This document shows, in pieces, positions 43,862 through 51,930 of a stretch of 64,000 nucleotides of DNA. The translations under genes were made by a program, and so were the position numbers. Location of the stretch: positions 1 through 64,000 of the forward strand of contig JANRID010000042.1 of assembly GCA_033765305.1 (NCBI GenBank). Reading direction: 5' to 3'. The notes below the pieces were generated by a model. The model did no database searches and was not told where the DNA came from. It saw nothing but the letters and a program-made list of their open reading frames with translations. How positions within the stretch are numbered: the first letter of the stretch is position 1; each line of letters begins with the position of its first letter. The DNA comes from RDXT01 sp033765305 (GTDB taxonomy: Bacteria > Bacteroidota > Bacteroidia > J057).

Positions 43862-45460
43862 ATGATCCTCAGCACCAGCATCCGACCCCATAGCCCCGCC
43901 TGGCAGCAGAACCTCGCCGCCAATCAGCGCCTGATCGCCACCCTGCAGCAGAAGCTGGAGGAAAGCCGCTTCCAGGGGCAGGAAAAATACCTCCAGCGCG
44001 CCCGCGAAGCCGGCAAGCTCCTGGCCCGCGACCGCATCGAGTGGCTCCTCGATCCGGATTCGCCTTTCCTGGAGCTGCTCCCCCTGGCCGGCGCCGGCCG
44101 GAAGGGCAATATCGCCACCGGCGGCACCCTCGTAGGCGGCATCGGGGTCGTGAGCGGCGTCCTGTGCATGGTCACGGCCAACGTCGGCACCATCAAGGGC
44201 GGTGCTGTGGATGTGACCACCCTCCAGAAAGGATTCCGCCTCAACGAGATTGCCTTCGAAAACCGCCTGCCCGTTGTCAATCTGGTCGAGTCCGCCGGCG
44301 CCAACCTGCCCGAGCAGGCCCAGATCTTCAACTACGGCGGACGCAATTTCCGCGACATCACCCGGCGCTCTGCCGCAGGCCTGCCGACCGTTTCGGTCGT
44401 GTTCGGCAACAGCACCGCCGGCGGCGCCTACGTGCCCGGCATGTCGGATTACAGCATCCTCGTCAAGGACCAGGCCAAGGTCTTCCTGGCCGGCCCGCCG
44501 CTGGTGTACATGGCTACCCAGGAGGTCGTGGACGATGAGTCGCTCGGCGGCGCCGCCATGCACAGCCGGGTATCGGGAGTTGCAGATTATCTGGCTGAAA
44601 ATGAACTGGATGCAATCCGGATGGCGCGCGGCGTCCTGACCCACTGGCAGCAGGTGTTCCCCGTCCGTCCGGCTCCCTTTCCGGTGCAGCCGCCCCGCCA
44701 CGATCCGGAAGACCTGCTCGGCGTGATCTCCGCCGACCTGCGCACGCCTTTCGACGCGCTCGAAGTCATCGCCCGCATTGCCGACGGCTCGGACTTCGAG
44801 CCCTTCAAGCCGGAATACGGCAGCACCCTCGTCTGCGGCTATGCCCGCATCCACGGCTATCCGGTGGGCATCCTGGCCAACAACGGCGTGCTCTTTTCCG
44901 AATCCGCCCAGAAAGGCGCGCATTTCATCCAGCTCTGCAACCGCTCGAATACGCCCCTGATTTTTCTGCAGAACATCACCGGCTTCATGGTGGGGCGCAA
45001 ATATGAGGAGGGCGGCATCATCAAGCACGGCGCACAGCTGATCAACGCTGTTTCCAACAGCACGGTGCCGGCCATCACGATCCTGATGGGGGCCTCCTTC
45101 GGCGCCGGCAATTACGCCATGATGGGCCGCGCCTATGCGCCGCGCTTTCTCTTTTCCTGGCCCAACGCCCGCATTGCCGTCATGGGACCGGAGCAGCTGG
45201 CCGGCGTGATGGAGCTGATCCAGCGGGAAGCGGCCGAAAAATCGGGCAAGCCCGCCGACCCGCAGCAGGCTGCCAACCTGCGCACCTTCCTGCAGATGCA
45301 GGTAGAGCAGGAATCGAACGCATTCTATGCCACAGGCCAGCTCTGGGACGACGGCATCATCGATCCGCGCGAGACCCGGCATGTGCTGGGCTTCTGCCTG
45401 GCCGCCGTCTGGAATCAGCCGGTGCAGGGCGCCTCGTCGTACGGCGTCTTCCGGTTCTGA
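43862..45460 (+). CDS. Acyl-CoA carboxylase, carboxyltransferase (beta) subunit
   Basis: 532 residues with two crotonase-like halves. The N-terminal half contains GTLVGGIGVVSGVLCMVTANVGTIKGG and the oxyanion segment GNSTAGGAYVPGMSDY. The C-terminal half has PLIFLQNITGFMVGRKYEEGGIIKHGAQLI and ITILMGASFGAGNYAMMGRAYAPRF. These are closest to methylcrotonyl-CoA and geranyl-CoA carboxylase beta subunits, which act in leucine or acyclic terpene breakdown, rather than propionyl-CoA carboxylase. The biotin-carrying alpha subunit is not in this window. Convergent with folC (3 bp). Confidence 0.9.
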   Translation: MILSTSIRPHSPAWQQNLAANQRLIATLQQKLEESRFQGQEKYLQRAREAGKLLARDRIEWLLDPDSPFLELLPLAGAGRKGNIATGGTLVGGIGVVSGVLCMVTANVGTIKGGAVDVTTLQKGFRLNEIAFENRLPVVNLVESAGANLPEQAQIFNYGGRNFRDITRRSAAGLPTVSVVFGNSTAGGAYVPGMSDYSILVKDQAKVFLAGPPLVYMATQEVVDDESLGGAAMHSRVSGVADYLAENELDAIRMARGVLTHWQQVFPVRPAPFPVQPPRHDPEDLLGVISADLRTPFDALEVIARIADGSDFEPFKPEYGSTLVCGYARIHGYPVGILANNGVLFSESAQKGAHFIQLCNRSNTPLIFLQNITGFMVGRKYEEGGIIKHGAQLINAVSNSTVPAITILMGASFGAGNYAMMGRAYAPRFLFSWPNARIAVMGPEQLAGVMELIQREAAEKSGKPADPQQAANLRTFLQMQVEQESNAFYATGQLWDDGIIDPRETRHVLGFCLAAVWNQPVQGASSYGVFRF

Positions 45461-45463
45461 GGA

Positions 45464-46780
45464 TCAGGCCTCCGGGAAGAGCGGCAGGGCTTCTGCGACC
45501 ACGAAGGTGCTGCCGCCGATGAAAATCAGGTCTTCGGGGCCGGCGGCGGCCTGTGCGGCTGCAATTCCATCTGCCACGCTGCCATGCGCATCGCCGTGCA
45601 GGCCGGCTCCGGCGGCTTTGTCCCGCAGCACGCCGGCATCCAGCCCGCGCGGCACATCGGGCCGCACAAAGTAGTACCGCGCCGCCTGCGGCAGCATCCG
45701 CAGGATCCGGGCGTGGTCTTTGTCGCTTGCCATGCCCCAGACCAGGTGCTGCTGCCGGCAGGGAATCTCCCGGAGCTGCTCCAGCACGGCGGCGATGCCG
45801 GCCTCGTTGTGGCCGGTGTCGCAGAGGATGAGGGGCGACTCGCCCAGCGGCTCCATGCGCCCGCGCAGGCCCGCATAGGCACGCACGTGCAGCAGCCCGT
45901 CGCGCAGCGCCTCATCGGGGATGCTCCAGCCGTCTTCCCGCAGCTGGGCGACCGCTGCGAGCACTGTGCGGAGATTTTCGGCCTGGTAAAGCCCGGCCAG
46001 GCTGAGGCCGTAGGTGCCGGCGGGCTCCGGGTCTGCGAGCGGCTCCACGCGGAACTGCTGGCCGCGCCAGCTGCCGCCCAGCCGCTCCACGCGGAAGCAG
46101 TCTTCCGCAAAGCGGACCGGCGCCTCCAGCTCGGCTGCCTTGCGCAGGAACACCTCCTCCGTCTCCGGGTGCCGCTGGCCGATGACCACCGGGGTAAAGC
46201 GCTTGATGATGCCGGCCTTCTCGCCTGCGATCAGCGCCAGCGTATCGCCCAGCAGGTCCATGTGGTCCCAGGAGATGTTGGTGATGATGCTCAGCTCAGG
46301 CCGGATGAGGTTGGTCGAGTCGAGGCGCCCGCCCAGGCCGGTTTCGATGACAGCCACATCCACCTCCGACCGGGCAAAATAGTCGAAGGCCATGGCCACG
46401 GTCGTCTCGAAAAAGCTGGGCTGGATGCGCTCCAGCGCGGAGCGGCAGCGGTCCACAAACGCCACGACGGCCTCCTGCTGGATGGCGGCGCCGCCGATGC
46501 GGATGCGCTCGGTAAAATCTGCCAGATGCGGCGAAGTGTAGAGGCCGGTGCGGAAGCCGGCTGCATGCAGCACGGCGGCGAGCATGGAGGATACCGAGCC
46601 CTTGCCGTTGGTGCCGGCAATATGGAGGCTCCGGAAGCGCCATTGCGGCAGGCCGAGGGACCAGCATAGCTCGCGGATATTGCCGAGCCCCGGCTTCAGG
46701 GCTGCCGGGCCGATGCGCTGGTACATCGGCAGCTGCTGGTAGAGGTAGTCCAGGGTATCGCGGTACCGGTCGTGCTTCAT
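45464..46780 (-). CDS. folC: Folylpolyglutamate synthase / dihydrofolate synthase
   Basis: 438 residues, Mur-ligase fold. P-loop SLHIAGTNGKGSVSSMLAAV, then the folate loop TSPHLADFTERIRI, and the metal/ATP residues in VAVIETGLGGRLDSTNLI and TNISWDHMDLLGDTLALIAGEKAGI. The C-terminal domain contains ILCDTGHNEAGIAAVLEQL. Adds glutamate to dihydropteroate and/or folates in the cytoplasm. The frame runs on to 48811, but the family start is ATG 46780. Follows the TetR gene in the same direction by 35 bp. Confidence 0.95.
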   Translation of the reverse strand: MKHDRYRDTLDYLYQQLPMYQRIGPAALKPGLGNIRELCWSLGLPQWRFRSLHIAGTNGKGSVSSMLAAVLHAAGFRTGLYTSPHLADFTERIRIGGAAIQQEAVVAFVDRCRSALERIQPSFFETTVAMAFDYFARSEVDVAVIETGLGGRLDSTNLIRPELSIITNISWDHMDLLGDTLALIAGEKAGIIKRFTPVVIGQRHPETEEVFLRKAAELEAPVRFAEDCFRVERLGGSWRGQQFRVEPLADPEPAGTYGLSLAGLYQAENLRTVLAAVAQLREDGWSIPDEALRDGLLHVRAYAGLRGRMEPLGESPLILCDTGHNEAGIAAVLEQLREIPCRQQHLVWGMASDKDHARILRMLPQAARYYFVRPDVPRGLDAGVLRDKAAGAGLHGDAHGSVADGIAAAQAAAGPEDLIFIGGSTFVVAEALPLFPEA

Positions 46781-46815
46781 GTGGGGCGTACAATCCGGCC
46801 TGGCGGCAGGCCGGT

Positions 46816-47424
46816 TCAGGGATTGGGCTCGATGACCCGGCAAAGGCTGTTGATGACGGCTTTGATCATGTTGCTGCGCTCCACGGGGCGGGCCTTGTCC
46901 CGGCGGAGGTTTTCGTAGAAATTGGAGCCCTCGATCAGGGCTACGACCTGCTCGGCAAACATGCGGGGGCTCTCCGCCTCGATGACGCCGTGCCGGGCGG
47001 CATATTCCGTTTCCTGAGCGATGCTCTGGATCAGGCGCTCGTAGAGCGCCTCGAAGCGGTTGCTGATCTTGGGGTCGCGCAGGCTCAGGGTGTAGCAGTT
47101 GTAAAACACCACTTCGTTCATGAACTGGACCCAGCGCAGCTTCGAGAGCACATCCACGACGTCGTCCCAGCGTTCGCGCGGGGTGGCGGCGCCGGAAAAA
47201 TCCGGCAGCAGATGGCTCGAATAGGTGTCGAGAATGTAGTCGATGAGGCCTTCGACCATGGCCTCCTTGGTGGTGAAATAATGAATCAGCAAGCTCGGGT
47301 TCACGCCCATACGTTTGGCCACCTTCGCAATGGAGGCGCCTTCCAGCCCTTCTTCGATGATGACCTGGTAGAAGTGCGACAGTATTTCTGGCTTTCGGAC
47401 CTGTGCTTTGCTTTTTCTGCCCAT
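46816..47424 (-). CDS. TetR/AcrR-family transcriptional regulator
   Basis: 202 residues. N-terminal HTH: MGRKSKAQVRKPEIL, then EGLEGASIAKVAKRMGVNPSLLIHYFTTKEAM, whose recognition helix GVNPSLLIHYF is typical of TetR. The C-terminal ligand domain is helical (LRWVQFMNEVVFYNCYTLSLRDPKISNRF). ATG 47424 is preferred over 47430 and 47463. It is divergent from the beta-helix/cytochrome pair, and an 18-bp palindrome lies in its promoter, so autoregulation is likely. Upstream of folC. Confidence 0.92.
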   Translation of the reverse strand: MGRKSKAQVRKPEILSHFYQVIIEEGLEGASIAKVAKRMGVNPSLLIHYFTTKEAMVEGLIDYILDTYSSHLLPDFSGAATPRERWDDVVDVLSKLRWVQFMNEVVFYNCYTLSLRDPKISNRFEALYERLIQSIAQETEYAARHGVIEAESPRMFAEQVVALIEGSNFYENLRRDKARPVERSNMIKAVINSLCRVIEPNP

Positions 47425-47464
47425 ATACATCTGGCGTTTGGGAGATTCCAACCGCGTACGCACC

Positions 47465-47496
47465 GCAATATACGCATCTCATGGATATACCCATGA
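47465..47496 (-). promoter_or_regulatory. TetR autoregulatory promoter with palindromic operator
   Basis: On the minus strand TATATTGC (47472-47465) fits the -7 motif. Just upstream, 47479-47496 is TCATGGATATACCCATGA, which pairs at 8 of 9 positions per arm. It fills the interval between the -7 and -33 positions, where a TetR dimer would block the promoter. Confidence 0.5.
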
Positions 47497-47562
47497 AATA
47501 TTTGAAAGCCGAAGTATTGCGGGGCGGCAATGCTGCGGGTTTCTGGGTGAATATGCGATTCT

Positions 47563-47595
47563 TTTCCGTGAACGTCGGGGTTTTTTCTATATTTG
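47563..47595 (+). promoter_or_regulatory. Promoter of the beta-helix/cytochrome pair
   Basis: TTTC (47563-47566), 21-base spacer, TATATTTG (47588-47595), an exact TAnnTTTG. ATG 47615 is 19 bases downstream. Confidence 0.5.
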
Positions 47596-47614
47596 ATCTG
47601 CTCAATCCCCGCAT

Positions 47615-48841
47615 ATGATCCGACTGCTGCTCTCCCTGCTCCTGCTGGCTGCCGCTGCATTGCGTGCGCAGGCCCAGTTCACCCCCGGAACCGATATCCG
47701 GAAAGCGCTTCAGAATCAGCTGATTATGGCTGAGCCAGGCGATACGGTCACCCTGCCGCCCGGTACCTTTTTTGCCAATGGCAGCCTCTCCCTCGATGAA
47801 AAAGAACATGTCGTCATCCGGGGCGCAGGCATCGGGCGCACTATCCTTTCGTTCAAAAATCAGACCGACGGCGCCGAAGGCATCCGCATCAGCAACTGCC
47901 GCAATATCCGCATCGAAGGCATGACCGTGCAGGATGCCAAGGGCGACTGCATCAAAGCCCAGAACACCGACGGCATCGTATTTTATGAGGTGAAGGTGGA
48001 ATGGACCGGCAAACCCAAGGAAAGCAACGGCGCCTACGGCCTCTACCCGGTGCAGTGCACCAATGTCCTCATCGACCGCTGCGAAGCGGTGGGCGCTTCC
48101 GATGCCGGCATCTACGTGGGCCAGTCCCACAACATCATCGTCCGGAACAGCCGCGCTTACCACAATGTCGCCGGCATCGAGATCGAAAATTCCACCCTCG
48201 CCGATGTGCACCACTGCGAAGCAACCGGCAATACCGGCGGCATTCTGGTCTTCGACCTGCCGGATCTGCCCAAGAAAAAAGGCGGCAACGTGCGTGTGTT
48301 CTCCAACAAGGTCTGGGAAAACAACTACCGCAACTTCGCCCCCAAGGGCAATACCGTCGCGACCGTGCCGCCCGGCACCGGCGTCATGGTGCTGGCTACC
48401 AGCGACGTGGAGGTGTATGACAACGACATCACCAACAACATCACCGCCGGCCTGGCCATCATCAGCTACTTCGTTACCGAAAACGAAATCAAGGATGCGG
48501 CCTATGATCCCTATCCGACCGGTATCTACGTCCACCACAACCGCTTCAGCCGCGAAGCGGTGAAGCCGACGCTCAAAAACAAAATCGGCATCAAGCTGGC
48601 CCTCGAATTCGGCAGAAACGTGCCCGACATCCTCTGGGACGGCATCACGCGCAGCGGCACCACCGGCCCGGACGGGCGGCTGCTGGACCCGTACCGGATC
48701 TGCATCCGTGAAAACGGCGATGCCGGCTACGCCAACCTCGACATCGGCAACAATTTCAAGGCCATCAGCCGCGACCTGGCGCCCCACGACTGCGAGCGCG
48801 GCGCGCTGCATGCGCCCGAAGACATGGCCTCGAACCGATAA
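47615..48841 (+). CDS. Secreted parallel beta-helix protein (TIGR03805-like), partner of diheme cytochrome
   Basis: 408 residues. Signal peptide ending RAQAQ at ~21. PbH1-type helix: DTVTLPPGTFFANGSLSLDEKEHVVIRGAGIGRTIL at the base, then ISNCRNIRIEGMTVQDAKGDCIKAQNTDGIVF, and DRCEAVGASDAGIYVGQSHNIIVRNSRA. The entry motif and pairing with a SO_2930-type diheme cytochrome 13 bp downstream match the TIGR03805/TIGR03806 gene pair. No function is established for the pair to my knowledge. Divergent from a TetR gene. Confidence 0.88.
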   Translation: MIRLLLSLLLLAAAALRAQAQFTPGTDIRKALQNQLIMAEPGDTVTLPPGTFFANGSLSLDEKEHVVIRGAGIGRTILSFKNQTDGAEGIRISNCRNIRIEGMTVQDAKGDCIKAQNTDGIVFYEVKVEWTGKPKESNGAYGLYPVQCTNVLIDRCEAVGASDAGIYVGQSHNIIVRNSRAYHNVAGIEIENSTLADVHHCEATGNTGGILVFDLPDLPKKKGGNVRVFSNKVWENNYRNFAPKGNTVATVPPGTGVMVLATSDVEVYDNDITNNITAGLAIISYFVTENEIKDAAYDPYPTGIYVHHNRFSREAVKPTLKNKIGIKLALEFGRNVPDILWDGITRSGTTGPDGRLLDPYRICIRENGDAGYANLDIGNNFKAISRDLAPHDCERGALHAPEDMASNR

Positions 48842-48854
48842 GCGATCTGCTCAC

Positions 48855-49910
48855 ATGGCTGGATGGACGAAATATGCAGCTGCGGTGTCCCTGGCGCTTG
48901 CTGCCCTGCTGGCGCCGGGCTTTCTGGAACCGCCGGCAGCGGGCTACCCGGACCGGCTCTCGGCCTTCGGGTTCTTTGAAGGTGCGCTGGCCGACCAGCG
49001 CCCGGCGCCCGGTGTGATGCCCTACGCGCTCAATACGCCGCTCTTTACCGATTATGCCGAGAAGCTTCGCTTCGTCAAGCTTCCGCCCGGCGCTTCGGTT
49101 GCCTACAACGGAGCGCAGGTGCTCGATTTCCCGGAAGGAACCGCGATCATCAAGACCTTTTACTACCCCGTAGATGCACGGAAGCCGGAAAAAGGCCGCC
49201 GCCTGATGGAAACCCGCCTCCTCATCCGGGAAGCCGCTGGCTGGAAGGCCCTGGCCTACCACTGGACCGACGACCAGCAGGATGCGGTTCTCGAGCTGGC
49301 CGGCGATGAGAAAGAGGTGGCCTGGACCGATGCGGCCGGGAAAAAGCAGCGGGTGCTCTATGCCTTTCCCAACGTGAACCAGTGCAAGGGATGCCACAGC
49401 TGGGACGGGGCCATGCAGCCCATCGGCCCCTCGGCGCGCCAGCTCAACGGCAGCTTCCAATATCCGGAAGGAGCTGAAAACCAGCTCGCCCATTGGCAGG
49501 CTGCCGGCATGCTGAGCGGCCTGCCCGCAGATCCGGCCCGGATCCCCCGCCTCGCCGTCTGGAATGACCCCGCTACCGGCAGCCTCGACGACCGCGCCCG
49601 CGCCTGGCTGGAGATCAACTGCGCCCACTGCCACAATCCCCACGGGCCGGCGAGCACCTCCGGCTTTTTCCTCGACATTCACCAGACCGACCGCACGGTG
49701 CTGGGGGTGTATAAGCATCCCGTAGCCGCAGGCCGCGGGGCAGGGGAGGGGACCTGGGACATCGAGCCCGGCAATCCGGACAAGTCCATCCTCTACTACC
49801 GCATGGTCTCCACCGATCCCGGCATCATGATGCCCGAACTCGGGCGCAGGCTCGTGCATGCCGAGGGGGCCGCCCTGATCCGCGAGTGGATCGCGCAGAT
49901 GCCCAGGTGA
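48855..49910 (+). CDS. SO_2930/HNE_0200-type diheme c-type cytochrome
   Basis: 351 residues. N-terminal signal or membrane anchor (~7-22). Two heme c attachment sites: CKGCH at 177-181 (FPNVNQCKGCHSWDGAMQPIG) and CAHCH at 256-260 (LEINCAHCHNPHGP). The stretches PYALNTPLFTDYAEKLRFVKLPPG and MMPELGRRLVHAEGAALI are typical of TIGR03806. The protein should be periplasmic; redox partner and substrate unknown. Follows the beta-helix gene by 13 bp, so both form one transcript. Confidence 0.9.
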   Translation: MAGWTKYAAAVSLALAALLAPGFLEPPAAGYPDRLSAFGFFEGALADQRPAPGVMPYALNTPLFTDYAEKLRFVKLPPGASVAYNGAQVLDFPEGTAIIKTFYYPVDARKPEKGRRLMETRLLIREAAGWKALAYHWTDDQQDAVLELAGDEKEVAWTDAAGKKQRVLYAFPNVNQCKGCHSWDGAMQPIGPSARQLNGSFQYPEGAENQLAHWQAAGMLSGLPADPARIPRLAVWNDPATGSLDDRARAWLEINCAHCHNPHGPASTSGFFLDIHQTDRTVLGVYKHPVAAGRGAGEGTWDIEPGNPDKSILYYRMVSTDPGIMMPELGRRLVHAEGAALIREWIAQMPR

Positions 49911-49929
49911 CAGACCCGCAGGACTTGCG

Positions 49930-49936
49930 TATCTTG
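49930..49936 (+). promoter_or_regulatory. Candidate -7 element of the RluA-family gene
   Basis: TATCTTG in the short gap before ATG 49942. The start codon is only 5 bases downstream, so a leaderless transcript would be implied. Same CGTATCTTG string as at 38452-38460. Weak evidence. Confidence 0.25.
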
Positions 49937-49941
49937 CCGCG

Positions 49942-50619
49942 ATGAATCCGGACCTGCTCTACGAGGACAACCATGTGCTGGCCCTCAACAAGCCCTTCGG
50001 CATGCCTTCGCAGGGCGACGAAACGGGCGACCTGAATGCCTTCGACTGGATCAAGGAATATATCCGCGTGCAGTACCAGAAGCCAGGCAATGTCTATCTG
50101 GCCCTGCTGCACCGCCTGGACCGCCCCGCAGGTGGTATTCTGCTGATGGCCAAGACCTCCAAAGCGGCGGCCCGCCTCTCCGAAGACTTTCAGCAGCGGC
50201 GCATCCGCAAGCGCTACCTGGCCGTGACGGAGCGGATTCCGGAGCCGCCGGCCGGCGAGCTGGTTCATTACGTGAAAAAAATTGCCGATAAAAACCAGGT
50301 GCAGGCCTACCGCAACCCGGTCCACGCCGCGCAGCTTGCCCAGCTGATCTACGAGGTGCGCCAGACCAGCGGCAGCCGAGCGCTGGTCGAGGTAGAGCTC
50401 ATCACCGGGCGCCGGCACCAGATCCGGGCCCAGCTGGGCGCCATCGGCTGCCCCATCTGCGGCGATGTCAAATATGGCCGTACGAGCTTCCTGCCCGACC
50501 AGTCCATCGCCCTGCTCGCCCGCGAGCTGACCTTTACGCATCCGACCACCAAACAGCCGGTTACGGTGCGTGCGCCCTGGCCGTCCGGGGAGGTCTGGAG
50601 CCTGTGGCAGGAGCCCTGA
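49942..50619 (+). CDS. RluA-family pseudouridine synthase
   Basis: 225 residues. Starts LLYEDNHVLALNKPFGMPSQGD; the catalytic aspartate is in ALLHRLDRPAGGILLMAKTSKAAARLS, the RluA HRLDRxxSG motif with AGG in place of SG. Other conserved stretches are KRYLAVTE and VELITGRRHQIRAQLGAIGCPICGD. Isomerises uridine in rRNA or tRNA; no S4 domain, so it is the short type. Downstream are the 101-bp repeats. Confidence 0.92.
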   Translation: MNPDLLYEDNHVLALNKPFGMPSQGDETGDLNAFDWIKEYIRVQYQKPGNVYLALLHRLDRPAGGILLMAKTSKAAARLSEDFQQRRIRKRYLAVTERIPEPPAGELVHYVKKIADKNQVQAYRNPVHAAQLAQLIYEVRQTSGSRALVEVELITGRRHQIRAQLGAIGCPICGDVKYGRTSFLPDQSIALLARELTFTHPTTKQPVTVRAPWPSGEVWSLWQEP

Positions 50620-50628
50620 GGCGCTTGG

Positions 50629-50931
50629 GGTTTACCACTGAGGCACTGAGGACACTGAGATGCACGGAGAAAGTCCAGCTTAGTGTCCCTCAGTGTACTT
50701 GCTTTCTTAGTGGTGAATCTTTGCGCCAGGGTTTACCACTGAGGCACGGAGGGCACTGAGATGCACAGAGAAAGTCCAGCTTAGTGTCCCTCAGTGTACT
50801 TACTTTCTTAGTGGTGAACCTGTGCGCCAGGGTTTACCACTGAGGCACTGAGGGCACTGAGATGCACGGAGAAAGTCCAGCTTAGCGTCTCTCAGTGTAC
50901 GTACTTTCTTAGTGGTGAACCTGTGCGCCTC
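50629..50931. repeat. Three tandem 101-bp repeats with internal inverted arms
   Basis: Units start at 50629, 50730 and 50831 (period 101, few substitutions per unit); a degenerate start of a fourth unit begins at 50932. Each unit runs from TTTACCACTGAGGCAC to CTTTCTTAGTGGTGAA, and these ends are imperfectly complementary (10 of the first 12 bases, plus CACTGAG against CTCAGTG). The left arm also has a short GAGGCACT-GAGGGCACT-GAGATGCACG periodicity. The array fills the only gap over 300 bp in the window (50620-50986), between the convergent RluA and SDR genes. No long ORF or spacers; not a CRISPR. Similar ACCACxGAGGCACxGAG intergenic repeats occur in many environmental bacteria, from general recollection. 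Confidence 0.9.
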
Positions 50932-50986
50932 GGTTTGCCAGGGAAGCATGGAGAAGGCGCGCCAACCCCCAGCTTTTCGGCTCCCT

Positions 50987-51805
50987 TCACAGAAAGAAAT
51001 CCGGCATCAGGGGTTTGCCGGGGTTCACGGCGTAGCCGCTCAGGTCGGTGATGCCTGCGTCTGCCAGCACCTCGTCATCGATGAAGAAATGGCCGGAGCA
51101 TTCGCGGCTGGGGCGCTGGAGGATATGCCAGGCTGCGTCGGCCATGATCTCGGGCTTGCGCGACTGCTGCATCATCTGCTCGCCGCCGAGCATCTCGATG
51201 GCAGCTGTGGCGATTGCCGTGCGCGGCCAGAGGCTGTTGACCGCCAGGCCCTGCGCCTTGAACTCCTCCGACATTGCGTAGGTGCAGAAGCTCATGCCGT
51301 ACTTGGCGAGGGTATAGGCCAGATGCGGCGCAAACCAGCGCTTTTCGATGTTGAGGGGCGGCGACAGGTTGAGAATGTGCGGATTGGACGACTTGAGCAG
51401 ATGCGGGATGCAGCGCTGGGACAGCAGGTAGGTGCCGCGGTAGTTGACCTCGTGCATCAGGTCGAAGCGCTTCATGGGCGTCTGCAGGGTGCCGCTGAGC
51501 TGAATGGCGCTGGCATTGTTGATCAGGATATCGATCCCGCCGAAGGTCTCGACGGTTTTCTGCACGGCATAGTCCACCATGGCCTCCTGGCGCACATCCA
51601 CGATGAGGGGCAGGGTTTTGCCGCCGGCGGCCTCCATCTCGTCGGCTGCGGTGTAGACGGTGCCGGTGAGCTTGGGATGCGGCTCGCCGGTTTTGGCGGC
51701 GATGACGATATTGGCGCCTTCTTGCGCGAGGCGCAGGCCGATGGCCTTGCCGATGCCCCGGCTTGCGCCGGTGATGAATACAGTTTTTCCCTTGAAGGTC
51801 GACAT
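50987..51805 (-). CDS. SDR-family oxidoreductase (HSDL2-like)
   Basis: 272 residues from ATG 51805. Cofactor loop VFITGASRGIGKAIGLRLAQEGANIVIAAKT, NNAS motif in ILINNASAIQLSGT, catalytic YxxxK in HLAYTLAKYGMS. The extended NADP loop KTGEPHPKLTGTVYTAADEMEAAGGKTLPLIVDVR is typical of the hydroxysteroid-dehydrogenase-like protein 2 group. There is no SCP2 domain. Substrate unknown. The frame upstream to 51883 is not part of the protein, because the promoter lies there. Confidence 0.9.
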   Translation of the reverse strand: MSTFKGKTVFITGASRGIGKAIGLRLAQEGANIVIAAKTGEPHPKLTGTVYTAADEMEAAGGKTLPLIVDVRQEAMVDYAVQKTVETFGGIDILINNASAIQLSGTLQTPMKRFDLMHEVNYRGTYLLSQRCIPHLLKSSNPHILNLSPPLNIEKRWFAPHLAYTLAKYGMSFCTYAMSEEFKAQGLAVNSLWPRTAIATAAIEMLGGEQMMQQSRKPEIMADAAWHILQRPSRECSGHFFIDDEVLADAGITDLSGYAVNPGKPLMPDFFL

Positions 51806-51830
51806 ACGCGGGCAGTAACAGGGTATGGCG

Positions 51831-51860
51831 CAAATTAGGATGCATGCATCACAGTTCCAA
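51831..51860 (-). promoter_or_regulatory. SDR promoter with perfect 12-bp palindrome in its spacer
   Basis: On the minus strand TTGG (51860-51857), 19-base spacer, TAATTTG (51837-51831), 25 bases before ATG 51805. The spacer contains GATGCATGCATC (51839-51850), a perfect palindrome and possible operator. Confidence 0.45.
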
Positions 51861-51930
51861 GCAGCCCCTGCGCTGCCGAACAACTCTTTCCCGCATCAGT
51901 TATAGAATGTGTTCATAACCTCCGATTCCC

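Noticed and set aside
46781..48811. N-terminal extension of the folC frame
   Set aside because: Runs through the TetR gene and antisense to the beta-helix gene; FolC family start is at 46780.
50629..50931. Possible CRISPR array
   Set aside because: Units are contiguous 101-bp repeats with no unique spacers, and no cas genes are nearby.
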